Positions 1-5,670 of a DNA stretch of 5,831 nucleotides are shown here, piece after piece (the first letter of the stretch is position 1; each line of letters begins with the position of its first letter). The stretch spans positions 1-5,831 of the forward strand of contig JAISUQ010000188.1 in assembly GCA_031272005.1 (NCBI GenBank), written 5' to 3'. Made by a program: the position numbers and the translations under genes. This DNA is from Coriobacteriales bacterium (GTDB taxonomy: Bacteria; Actinomycetota; Coriobacteriia; Coriobacteriales; UBA8131). The notes beneath the pieces are model-generated. The model was not told the origin of the DNA. It did not search any database and saw only the letters and a program-made list of their open reading frames with translations.

Positions 1-2
1 CC

Positions 3-47
3 ATCCGCTTGAGCGAAGAGCTGGTCGCTGAGATTATTGATCCATAA
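3..47 (+). CDS. Possible C-terminal end of an upstream gene (partial)
   Basis: The frame starting at base 3 is the only + frame open from the window edge. It reads IRLSEELVAEIIDP and stops at TAA 45-47; the other two + frames hit stops within 30 bases. The residues look protein-like (amphipathic and acidic, suggesting a C-terminal helix), but 14 codons are too few to name a family. If real, it ends about 360 bases before the lipoprotein gene and probably belongs to a separate transcription unit. It could be a chance open stretch. Confidence 0.35.
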   Translation: MRLSEELVAEIIDP

Positions 48-305
48 CCACCAATAGCATACTGGTGTATTACTGAATATCCTACAGCTATGCGGGGTAA
101 GCAGTAGACTTAGCGCTTACGCCAGAACAGCCGAGTTGGCAGAAAACTGTGAGCAACCGGCGCTTGGGCGATTCACAAAAGTTCCATAATTTGCCGACTC
201 TCGACCGCCACCTGCGCGGTTGCCGACGCCCAAAAGGGTGAACAGGTTGCGGAAAAAAAATTATTTCCGGGTGTATTGTGCGACAGCCGAAGCCGCGAGA
301 ATAGC
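48..305. other. Non-coding upstream region with several short complementary segments
   Basis: No frame here has a convincing start, ribosome binding site or codon pattern. The stretch is richer in A+T than the genes and includes an A/T island at 251-268 (GGAAA...TTTCC with a run of eight A). Short complementary pairs are GTAAGC 97-102 with GCTTAC 115-120, GCAACCG 153-159 with CGGTTGC 217-223, and TTGGGCG 164-170 with CGCCCAA 227-233. The last two cross each other, as in a pseudoknot. TTGCCGAC occurs at 191-198 and again at 220-227. I do not recognise a known riboswitch class; the c-di-GMP-I (GEMM) core that sometimes precedes pilus genes is not seen. Confidence 0.5.
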
Positions 306-322
306 TGTGGGGCGTCACCCAC

Positions 323-362
323 ATCGCCGACAGCCATTTGACAGAGCGTGGCTGTCGGCGAT
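323..362. repeat. Perfect 14-bp inverted repeat upstream of the operon
   Basis: ATCGCCGACAGCCA (323-336) is exactly complementary to TGGCTGTCGGCGAT (349-362), with a 12-base loop. A smaller hairpin, TGTGGG 306-311 with CCCACA 318-323, abuts it. Neither strand has a T-run after the stem, so it is a poor intrinsic terminator. Its position 43 bases before the first start codon, around a promoter-like pair of hexamers, suits an operator or a regulatory RNA/DNA structure. Confidence 0.8.
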
Positions 363-365
363 AAA
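338..365 (+). promoter_or_regulatory. Candidate sigma-70/sigma-A promoter for the pilus operon
   Basis: A consensus -35 hexamer TTGACA (338-343) is followed after 16 bases by GATAAA (360-365), which matches TATAAT at four of six positions. Transcription would start near 372, leaving a leader of about 34 bases before the lipoprotein ATG at 406. The -35 box lies in the loop of the inverted repeat and the spacer is largely its right arm, so a protein bound to the repeat would cover the promoter. This is inferred from sequence only. Confidence 0.45.
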
Positions 366-405
366 CCACTCAGGATCAGCCCCAACAAGGGGCGTGGACT
401 AACAG

Positions 406-1449
406 ATGTTGAAGTTGCCAAAACACTCCAATCAATATACCCGGGTCAGCCAGACCCTCCAACTGTTGCTGTTGCTGCTGCTGGTCTGGTTGCTGGGCGT
501 GCTGCTCAGCGGCTGTGGCAGCAATGGAATCGATCTTGGTGGCAGCCTGGGCGGCTCATCGGGCAGCTCCAACGGCAGCACCAACGGCAGCAAGGCTATC
601 GGCGAGGATGTGGTGCCCTTAGGCCCGGCACGCGACAACACCCCCCAGGTGCTGGTCGCCGAGCAGCCCGGAGTAGCTGTGGCCGGCGACGGTTCGGCAG
701 CCCTGGATTACTCCAACGCCTCCGAAGGTTATATCTGCGCCGCCTCCTATGCCGGCGACGTCAAGGTCAAGGCGCTTGTCAACGCGCCGGATGGTGCCCA
801 GTATCAGTACACACTGGACCCATCCGGCGCCTGGATAACCATTCCGCTTTCGGTGGGCAGCGGCAACTACGTGGTGCAGCTGTTCCAGAACGTCTACGCC
901 GACCAGTATGCGGCCCTGTTTGCCCAGGACGTCTATGCCGAGATCACCAATGAGTTCGGCGCCTTTCTCTATCCCAATCAATATGTGGATTTTGACCCCG
1001 ATGACCAGACCGTGTTGCTCAGCCAGCAGTTGGCCGAGGGGGCGACCAGCGAAGTCCAGGCTGTGGACCAGATATATCTCTGGACGGTGCAAAACATCAG
1101 TTACGACTACGACAAGGCGGCCAATGTGGCTCCCGGCTACCTGCCGGATAATGACGACACCCTGGCCAGCAAGGACGGCATCTGTTTCGACTACGCCGTG
1201 CTGATGGCCTCGATGTGCCGGGCCCAGCGGTTGCCGGCCAAGCTGGACATCGGTTATGCCGGCAGTGCCTATCACGCCTGGATTCACGTCTACACCGCCG
1301 AAAGCGGCTGGACCACCCGCGAGATCGAGTTTCCCGGCAACAGCTGGGTTCTGATGGACCCGACCTTCGACTCCGCCGGCCAGGGTAAAGGCAATATCGA
1401 AAGCATCGTCGGCGACGGCAGCAACTACCAGACCGTCTTCAACTATTGA
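406..1449 (+). CDS. Surface lipoprotein with transglutaminase-like (cysteine protease fold) domain
   Basis: This 347-residue protein is probably exported and lipid-anchored. After a basic N-terminus, a Leu-rich hydrophobic segment (residues 18-34) leads into the lipobox L-S-G-C, with C37 as the acylated cysteine. A Gly/Ser/Asn-rich tether follows (about 45-62). The C-terminal part is a transglutaminase-like core: C260 in GICFDYAVLMASMCRA, H290 in AYHAWIHVY and D318 in WVLMDPTFD make a complete Cys-His-Asp triad. Members of this superfamily act as peptidases, amidases or protein cross-linkers; which applies here cannot be told. Residues about 80-200 form a middle region with no motif I recognise. 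The start at 406 keeps the signal peptide whole; its ribosome binding site (AAGGGG 387-392) is weak and distant. The gene ends 19 bases before pilC and seems to open the operon, suggesting work on the envelope or on pilus subunits. Confidence 0.88.
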   Translation: MLKLPKHSNQYTRVSQTLQLLLLLLLVWLLGVLLSGCGSNGIDLGGSLGGSSGSSNGSTNGSKAIGEDVVPLGPARDNTPQVLVAEQPGVAVAGDGSAALDYSNASEGYICAASYAGDVKVKALVNAPDGAQYQYTLDPSGAWITIPLSVGSGNYVVQLFQNVYADQYAALFAQDVYAEITNEFGAFLYPNQYVDFDPDDQTVLLSQQLAEGATSEVQAVDQIYLWTVQNISYDYDKAANVAPGYLPDNDDTLASKDGICFDYAVLMASMCRAQRLPAKLDIGYAGSAYHAWIHVYTAESGWTTREIEFPGNSWVLMDPTFDSAGQGKGNIESIVGDGSNYQTVFNY

Positions 1450-1468
1450 GCGTTACTTAGGAGGGCAC

Positions 1469-2512
1469 ATGCCTGCAACCAAAGAACTGTCGGCACTGCA
1501 ACTCAGTCAGCTGTTCGCCAATCTGGAGCTGACCTATCACTCCGGCCTGGCGCTTTCGGAGGGCTTTGACATCCTGGCCACCAACGAGTCCGACAGTACC
1601 GCCAAGGCCCTGTTGCGCAGCGTCTATCAGTCGGTGACCGCTGGCGACTCGCTGTCCGAGGCGCTGCAGGTGGCTGGCGGCATCCCCCAGTACGCGCTGT
1701 CACTGCTGCGTATCGGCGAGAAGACCGGGCGCATGGAGGAGACCTGCAAAGCATTAGCAAGCTATTATGAGAAGCGCGACGCCCTGGCTCAGTCGGTGCG
1801 CTCGGCGCTGGTCTATCCCTTGTCGATGATGGTCATGGTCTTTGTGGTGGTGGTGGTCCTGCTGACCCAGGCCATGCCGGTCTTTGAGCAGGTCTTTGCC
1901 CAGCTGGGCTTTACGATGTCGGGCTTCTCGGCCTGGCTGCTGGCGGCCGGGCAGGCCCTCTCCAACTCAGCCTTTGTGGTTGGCGGCGTGCTGGTGGCAT
2001 TGATTGTGCTCGGAGTGCTGCTCTACCTGCTGCCGGCCGGCCGGCGCTTCTATCATCGGTTGTTCGAGAGTTTTCCCCTGACCCGCGACCTCTCCCAGCG
2101 CCTGGCCACCCAGCGTTTTGCCCTGGGCGTCTCGACCCTGCTGCACAGCGGCCTGAACCCGGATGAGGCCCTGGGCTACGTGCAGCCGCTGATCGACGAC
2201 CGTACCGCCGCCCGCAAGGTGGCCGGCGTGGCCAGCAAGCTGGCCGACGGCGAGGGCTTTCAGGAAGCGCTGGAGACCAGCGGGTTGTTTCCGCCGGACA
2301 CCATGACCCTGCTGACGATGGGCTTTCGCACCGGCACCGACGCCGAGGCCTTCGACAAGATCGGCCAGTCCATCACCCTGTCCACCGAACGGCGCATGGA
2401 GTCGCTGATCGCCCTGATCGAGCCCACCCTGATCGGCGTGATGTGCGTGCTGGTGGGCGTAATCCTCTTCTCTGTGATGTTGCCCCTGGTTGGCGTGCTG
2501 ACCAGTATCTGA
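1469..2512 (+). CDS. pilC: Type IV pilus / type II secretion inner-membrane platform protein, PilC/GspF family
   Basis: This 347-residue protein has the two tandem T2SSF domains of the PilC/GspF family (about residues 10-133 and 212-338), each ending near a membrane helix. Predicted spans are about 114-134 (Val-rich), 169-188 and 320-343. Family marks include LRIGEKTGRM (80-89) in the first domain, the degenerate counterpart MGFRTGTD (284-291) in the second, and IEPTLIGVM (317-325) entering the last span. Known members form the platform in the cytoplasmic membrane that couples the pilus ATPases to pilin insertion and removal. It is somewhat shorter than the roughly 400 residues of many PilC proteins, mainly at the N-terminus. 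A strong AGGAGG (1459-1464) sits 4 bases before the ATG. It follows the lipoprotein gene by 19 bases and precedes the small membrane proteins by 28, in line with one transcript. Confidence 0.95.
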   Translation: MPATKELSALQLSQLFANLELTYHSGLALSEGFDILATNESDSTAKALLRSVYQSVTAGDSLSEALQVAGGIPQYALSLLRIGEKTGRMEETCKALASYYEKRDALAQSVRSALVYPLSMMVMVFVVVVVLLTQAMPVFEQVFAQLGFTMSGFSAWLLAAGQALSNSAFVVGGVLVALIVLGVLLYLLPAGRRFYHRLFESFPLTRDLSQRLATQRFALGVSTLLHSGLNPDEALGYVQPLIDDRTAARKVAGVASKLADGEGFQEALETSGLFPPDTMTLLTMGFRTGTDAEAFDKIGQSITLSTERRMESLIALIEPTLIGVMCVLVGVILFSVMLPLVGVLTSI

Positions 2513-2540
2513 GCGAACGTATACAGGAAGTTGGGAGTTG

Positions 2541-2858
2541 ATGAAGAAGTTTTTACGCTCCAAGTTGCTCTGGCTGCTGTTGCTGACTGCCGTGATTGTG
2601 GCGGCCGTGGCCTTCTCCCTGGACGGCCTGTCCGGGCGCGTCAGCAGCAATCAGGCTGAGTTTGTGGAGGAGAGCGTGCGCCGCAGCGCCGTGCAGTGCT
2701 ACGCCGTGGAGGGGCGCTTTCCCAGCAACGAGGAAGGTGTGGCCTACCTCGAGGCCAACTACGGCCTGAGCGTGGACTACTCCCGCTATGCCGTCTACTA
2801 CGAGTCGATGGGCGGCAACCTGATACCGCAGATCCGTGTCTTTGGGATTGAAAAATGA
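2541..2858 (+). CDS. Small single-span membrane protein, pilin-like (conserved hypothetical of pilus operons)
   Basis: This 105-residue protein begins MKKFLRSK, has one hydrophobic segment (about 8-25), and then a soluble region including EFVEESVRRSAVQCYAVEG and RFPSNEEGVAYLEANYGL. A membrane helix followed by an amphipathic helix and a Tyr/Pro/Gly segment resembles small pilins and pseudopilins, but there is no classical Gly-Phe-x-x-x-Glu prepilin cleavage site. I therefore infer a pilus accessory or priming subunit. ATG 2541 is preferred over the adjacent in-frame TTG 2538 because AGGAAG (2525-2530) lies 10 bases upstream of it. The last four bases overlap the start of the next gene (ATGA 2855-2858). 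Confidence 0.82.
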   Translation: MKKFLRSKLLWLLLLTAVIVAAVAFSLDGLSGRVSSNQAEFVEESVRRSAVQCYAVEGRFPSNEEGVAYLEANYGLSVDYSRYAVYYESMGGNLIPQIRVFGIEK

Positions 2859-3358
2859 GCCGGCGCCATTCGGCTGACATCCTGGTGGTCCTGACGCTGT
2901 TTTGCGTCTATACCCTCAGCGCGCTGCTGCTGGTGGTCATCGGGGCGCGGGTCTACCAGGACACGGCGGCGGTGATGACCAGCAACTACGACCAACGCAC
3001 CAGTGTGCTCTACGTGGCGGAGAAGCTGCGTCAAAGCGATGCTGCCGGCGCCGTGCGCTTTGATGCGGTTGCTGCCGGAGATGGTGCCGGGGTGGCCCTG
3101 GTGCTCACCGAGCAGGAGAGCGGCCTGGGTTATGAGACCTGGATTTACGTGGCCGAGGGCACCCTCTACGAACAGCTGGTAGCCCCCGGCGACCGACCCC
3201 AACCCACCCTCAGTCAGGCCATCATGCCCATGCAGGCCATGACTCTGGGCGCTGAGGCGGCCAGCGATGGCCTGCTGGAGATAACCTTCACCACCATCGA
3301 CAACAGCGAACACTCCATCACCCTCTACCTCAATTCCACCCAGGGAGGTGTCGCCTGA
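2855..3358 (+). CDS. DUF4860-like single-span membrane protein
   Basis: This 167-residue protein has a short basic N-terminus (MSRRHS), one membrane span (about 9-30) and an outside domain of about 135 residues that looks rich in beta strands (FDAVAAGDGAGVALVLTEQ, GYETWIYVAEGTLYEQL, LLEITFTTIDNSEHSITLYL). The N-terminal ILVVLTLFCVYTLSALLLVVIGARVYQ and the general layout resemble DUF4860 proteins as I recall them, which sit in pilus-type operons of Gram-positive anaerobes. The helix plus beta domain recalls minor pilins. A pilus-tip or secretion role is inferred from context; no enzyme motif is visible. It overlaps the gene before it by 4 bases and the gene after it by 1, so translation is probably coupled. 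Confidence 0.8.
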   Translation: MSRRHSADILVVLTLFCVYTLSALLLVVIGARVYQDTAAVMTSNYDQRTSVLYVAEKLRQSDAAGAVRFDAVAAGDGAGVALVLTEQESGLGYETWIYVAEGTLYEQLVAPGDRPQPTLSQAIMPMQAMTLGAEAASDGLLEITFTTIDNSEHSITLYLNSTQGGVA

Positions 3359-3768
3359 TGGCCACCGCCTCCAAATCGCGGGCGCTCTTCCTCGAGCTGG
3401 TGCTCAATCTGCTGGTCTTTGCCATCTGTGCCGTGGTCTGCATCCAGGTCTTCTCCACTGCAAAGGTAGCAAGCGAGCAAAGTGCCGCCTACTCCGCCCT
3501 CAGTGCCGAAGCCCAGAGCCAGATCAGCGCGTTCAAGGCCAACACTGAGGGCTACAGCCCCCAGACACTGTACTTCGACCAGGAGTTCGCGCCGGTCAGC
3601 GAGGCGGCAGCGGTCTACACCCTACGTTGTGAGACAGGCAGCGACTCCGGTCTGGCAACCATCTCGCTCACCGCCCTGATGCGCGAGCAAGAGCTGTTCA
3701 GCCTGACAGCCACCGAAGATGCCAGCCAGCGCATCAATACCACAGCGAAGGGGGTTGAGCACGCATGA
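3358..3768 (+). CDS. Prepilin-like membrane protein, type II secretion/type IV pilus minor subunit
   Basis: This 136-residue protein begins with a short basic and polar leader (MATASKSR), then a helix with a pilin-like start, ALFLELVLNLLVFAICAVVC (residues 9-28), and a soluble region of about 100 residues. Glu13 sits where the conserved Glu+5 of prepilins would fall if processing occurred after Arg8, but the usual Gly/Ala at -1 is missing, so cleavage by a PilD-type peptidase is uncertain. The soluble part ends with strand-like segments (YTLRCETG, LATISLTALM). The good ribosome binding site GGGAGG (3343-3348) lies 9 bases before ATG 3358. The start overlaps the previous stop by one base (TGATG) and the stop overlaps the next start (ATGA 3765-3768). 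Confidence 0.82.
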   Translation: MATASKSRALFLELVLNLLVFAICAVVCIQVFSTAKVASEQSAAYSALSAEAQSQISAFKANTEGYSPQTLYFDQEFAPVSEAAAVYTLRCETGSDSGLATISLTALMREQELFSLTATEDASQRINTTAKGVEHA

Positions 3769-4193
3769 GCATCAGCTTCGCCGGCAGCGCCACCGCCACT
3801 GCCACGACTTCGGCTGGCGCAGCTGCGGGTGCAGCCACCAGTGCCGCCGGCACCGCTGCCCGGTCCACCCGCACCAGCCGCTCCGCTGTGGGCGTGGGCC
3901 TGACCACCATCGTCACCATCATGGTGGTGGTGCTCCTGACCACCTTCTCGGTGCTGGCGCTGGTCTCGGCCAACAGCGACCTGCGCCTCTCGCGGATGGC
4001 CACCACCTCGGCCCAGAGTTACTACCAGGCCGACAGCGCCGCCCAGCGCTGGCTGACCGAGCTGGACCGCACCAGCCCTGGCGAGCACAGCGCCAGCTTC
4101 CCCATCGACGCGCACCGCAGCCTGGAGGTCACGGTGCAGATCATGCCTGATGGCAGCATCCAAATCCAACAATGGCAGAGTAAGGGACAATAA
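3765..4193 (+). CDS. PilX-like single-span membrane protein with low-complexity N-terminus
   Basis: This 142-residue protein opens with about 40 residues almost wholly Ala, Ser, Thr and Gly with a few Arg (residues 7-40). A membrane span follows (about 47-68, TIVTIMVVVLLTTFSVLALV), then SANSDLRLSRMATTSAQSYY and QADSAAQRWLTEL. A span followed by a 'YY-ADS-A' helix recalls PilX-type minor pilin proteins of pilus operons; that assignment is by pattern only. ATG 3765 is backed by GAAGGGGG (3747-3754) 10 bases upstream and by overlap with the previous stop. In-frame GTGs at 3888 and 3894 would remove the odd extension but have no ribosome binding site. The stop abuts the pilT start with no gap. 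Confidence 0.75.
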   Translation: MSISFAGSATATATTSAGAAAGAATSAAGTAARSTRTSRSAVGVGLTTIVTIMVVVLLTTFSVLALVSANSDLRLSRMATTSAQSYYQADSAAQRWLTELDRTSPGEHSASFPIDAHRSLEVTVQIMPDGSIQIQQWQSKGQ

Positions 4194-5255
4194 ATGGACG
4201 CACAGGGAATACTCACCGACCTGGTGGCCCGCAAGGCCGCCGACATCTTCATCGTCACCGGCCGCCCCTTGAGCTATAAGACCGGCAACGTCATCGAGGT
4301 CGCCGGCCTGCAGCCGCTGCTGCCGGATGACACCCGCGAGCTTATCCGCCAAATCTACGCCCTGGCCGACAGCCGCCCCTTCGAGTACCTCGGCGAGAAG
4401 GGCGACGACGACTTCTCCTTTGCCATCAAGGGGGTGTCGCGGTTTCGGGTCAACACCTTCAAGCAGCGTGGTACGCTTTCGGCGGTGATCCGCGTAGTCT
4501 CCTTCGACATGCCCGACCCCTCAGCGCTGGCCATTCCGGCGCAGGTGCTGGAGCTGGCCAATCTGCGGCGCGGCCTGGTGCTGGTCACCGGCCCGGCAGG
4601 CAGCGGCAAGTCCACCACGCTGGCCAGCATCATCAACCACATCAACAACACCCGCAATGCCCATGTGATTACGTTGGAGAACCCCATCGAGTTTTTGCAT
4701 CGCCACAACAAAAGCATCGTCACCCAACGCGAGATCAGCATTGATACGGAGAGTTACGCGGTGGCTCTGCGCGCTGCTTTGCGCCAGAGCCCGGATGTCA
4801 TCCTGATTGGCGAGCTGCGCGACGCCGAGACCATCTCCATCGCCCTGACCGCCGTGGAGACCGGGCATCTGGTCTTCTCCACCCTGCATACCGTGGGTGC
4901 TGTGAACACTGTGGACCGGCTGGTGGACTCGTTTCCGGCGGAGCAGCAGAACCAGGTGCGGATGCAGCTGTCGATGGTGCTGCAATGCGTGGTCTCGCAG
5001 CAGCTGGTACCGCGCTCCGATGGCCGGGGAGTAGTGGCAGCCTTTGAGATCATGTACGGCAACAACGCCGTGCGCAACCTGATTCGCGAGGGGCGCACGC
5101 ACCAGATTTCCTCCGTGATCAATACCTCGGCTGCCGAAGGTATGGTGGGGATGGATAACAGCCTGCTGGCGCTGTATCGCGCCGGACAGATCAGCCACGA
5201 TGCGATGCTCTCCCATGCCCTGGCTCCCGAAGCCCTGGCCAAGCAGGCGGGGTGA
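4194..5255 (+). CDS. pilT: Type IV pilus twitching-motility/retraction ATPase PilT
   Basis: This 353-residue hexameric secretion ATPase is expected in the cytoplasm below PilC, where PilT drives pilus disassembly and retraction. Motifs in order: N-terminal PAS-like region starting ADIFIVTGRPLSYK (16-29); Walker A GPAGSGKST (133-141); Asp box LENPIEF (161-167); Walker B DVILIGELRD (201-210) with Glu207; His box TGHLVF (223-228) with His225; STLHT (229-233); and the PilT hallmark AVRNLIREG (292-300). Length is normal for PilT, and it lacks the long N-terminal domain of PilB. The Asp box reads Glu-Asn-Pro-Ile-Glu where Glu-Asp-Pro-Ile-Glu is usual. AAGGGA (4182-4187) lies 6 bases before ATG 4194, which directly follows the previous TAA. 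No extension ATPase is in the window, so PilT acts with a PilB encoded elsewhere, or this machine uses PilT-type power alone. Confidence 0.96.
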   Translation: MDAQGILTDLVARKAADIFIVTGRPLSYKTGNVIEVAGLQPLLPDDTRELIRQIYALADSRPFEYLGEKGDDDFSFAIKGVSRFRVNTFKQRGTLSAVIRVVSFDMPDPSALAIPAQVLELANLRRGLVLVTGPAGSGKSTTLASIINHINNTRNAHVITLENPIEFLHRHNKSIVTQREISIDTESYAVALRAALRQSPDVILIGELRDAETISIALTAVETGHLVFSTLHTVGAVNTVDRLVDSFPAEQQNQVRMQLSMVLQCVVSQQLVPRSDGRGVVAAFEIMYGNNAVRNLIREGRTHQISSVINTSAAEGMVGMDNSLLALYRAGQISHDAMLSHALAPEALAKQAG

Positions 5256-5430
5256 GCGGGCATGAGCGGGCGAAACATTGTGAGCAGGCGCGGTTCTGCA
5301 AGCGGCTCAGCGGTTCTGGATTTGCCAAGACAGGTGAACCGTCCTCAGAGTCTCGTCCCCAGTGTCCAGCGTCACCGCCCCAGCGCCTCGTCCACGGAGA
5401 TTGATATTGCTCGCAAGCTATTGAACGATT

Positions 5431-5435
5431 GGAGG
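5431..5435 (+). promoter_or_regulatory. Strong ribosome binding site that fixes the start of the small Cys-rich protein
   Basis: GGAGG lies 6 bases before ATG 5442. The same frame is open from ATG 5262, but that start has only a poor site. Codon third positions change at this point: by my count 42 of 51 codons after 5442 end in G or C, against about 38 of 60 before it. Both facts favour starting at 5442. Confidence 0.7.
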
Positions 5436-5441
5436 ATTACG

Positions 5442-5597
5442 ATGACAAATCCCTTCGACCGCCGCAAGGTCAACCAACCTTGCCAGGTGGACCGCCGCCG
5501 CCGCCGCAGCGCCGACCAGCTGCCCCGCATACCCTCCACCGTCACCTGTATCCCCATGTCCACCTGCCCTCCCAACTGCTGCGGGCGTTATCTGTAA
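5442..5597 (+). CDS. Small Cys-rich, Arg-rich protein of unknown function (51 residues)
   Basis: I do not recognise a family. The first half is polar and strongly basic, with a run of five Arg codons (residues 18-22, all CGC). The second half, from about residue 31, is PSTVTCIPMSTCPPNCCGRYL minus any membrane span, with Cys at 36, 42, 46 and 47 plus one at Cys14. Ser/Thr next to Cys and a paired Cys near the end resemble core peptides of modified peptides such as lanthipeptides, or a small metal-binding or disulfide-linked knot. No modifying enzyme or transporter is in the window, and the Arg-rich leader is unlike usual lanthipeptide leaders. Support for coding is the GGAGG at 5431-5435 and the gene-like high GC at third positions. 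It lies 186 bases after pilT and just before a hairpin, so it may be the last gene of the operon or have its own promoter. Confidence 0.6.
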   Translation: MTNPFDRRKVNQPCQVDRRRRRSADQLPRIPSTVTCIPMSTCPPNCCGRYL

Positions 5598-5635
5598 CAA
5601 CGAGCAGGTTGGCAAGACTGGGTACTACCGTGCTG

Positions 5636-5670
5636 AATCACCCACGCTGGCTGCGCCGGCGTGGGTGATT
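5636..5670 (+). terminator. Probable transcription terminator hairpin after the operon
   Basis: AATCACCCACGC (5636-5647) pairs perfectly with GCGTGGGTGATT (5659-5670). TGG/CCG inside extends the stem to 15 pairs, one of them G-U, leaving a 5-base loop CTGCG. It begins 39 bases after the stop of the small Cys-rich gene. The T-tract is short (ATTT, then GCG), so termination may be weak or need a factor; the stem could also protect the 3' end of the message. Confidence 0.65.

Noticed and set aside
148..177. TGTGA...TCACA resembling a CRP/FNR site
   Set aside because: The gap is 20 bases rather than about 6, so it does not fit that class of operator.
191..227. Direct repeat TTGCCGAC at 191-198 and 220-227
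   Set aside because: An 8-base repeat within a few hundred bases is expected by chance; no third full copy supports an operator array.
461..500. CTG/TTG triplet run in the lipoprotein signal peptide
   Set aside because: It simply encodes the Leu-rich hydrophobic core; triplet changes would not shift the frame, so phase variation is unlikely.
348..953. + strand frame overlapping the lipoprotein start
   Set aside because: The product is Arg/Gln/Gly-rich without domains and is a frame shadow of the lipoprotein gene.
619..1287. Long open frame on the - strand inside the lipoprotein gene
   Set aside because: It mirrors the codon pattern of the well-supported + gene with its full catalytic triad, is rich in His/Gly/Val without domains, and has no supporting start site.
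3615..4352. Long - strand frame (about 245 codons) across three + genes
   Set aside because: It is Gly/Ala/His-rich low complexity caused by GC-rich antisense codons, crosses well-spaced gene junctions and has no recognisable motif.
5262..5441. N-terminal extension of the small Cys-rich protein from ATG 5262
   Set aside because: It has a poor ribosome binding site and lower third-position GC than the part after 5442; start 5442 is better, though the longer form is not excluded.
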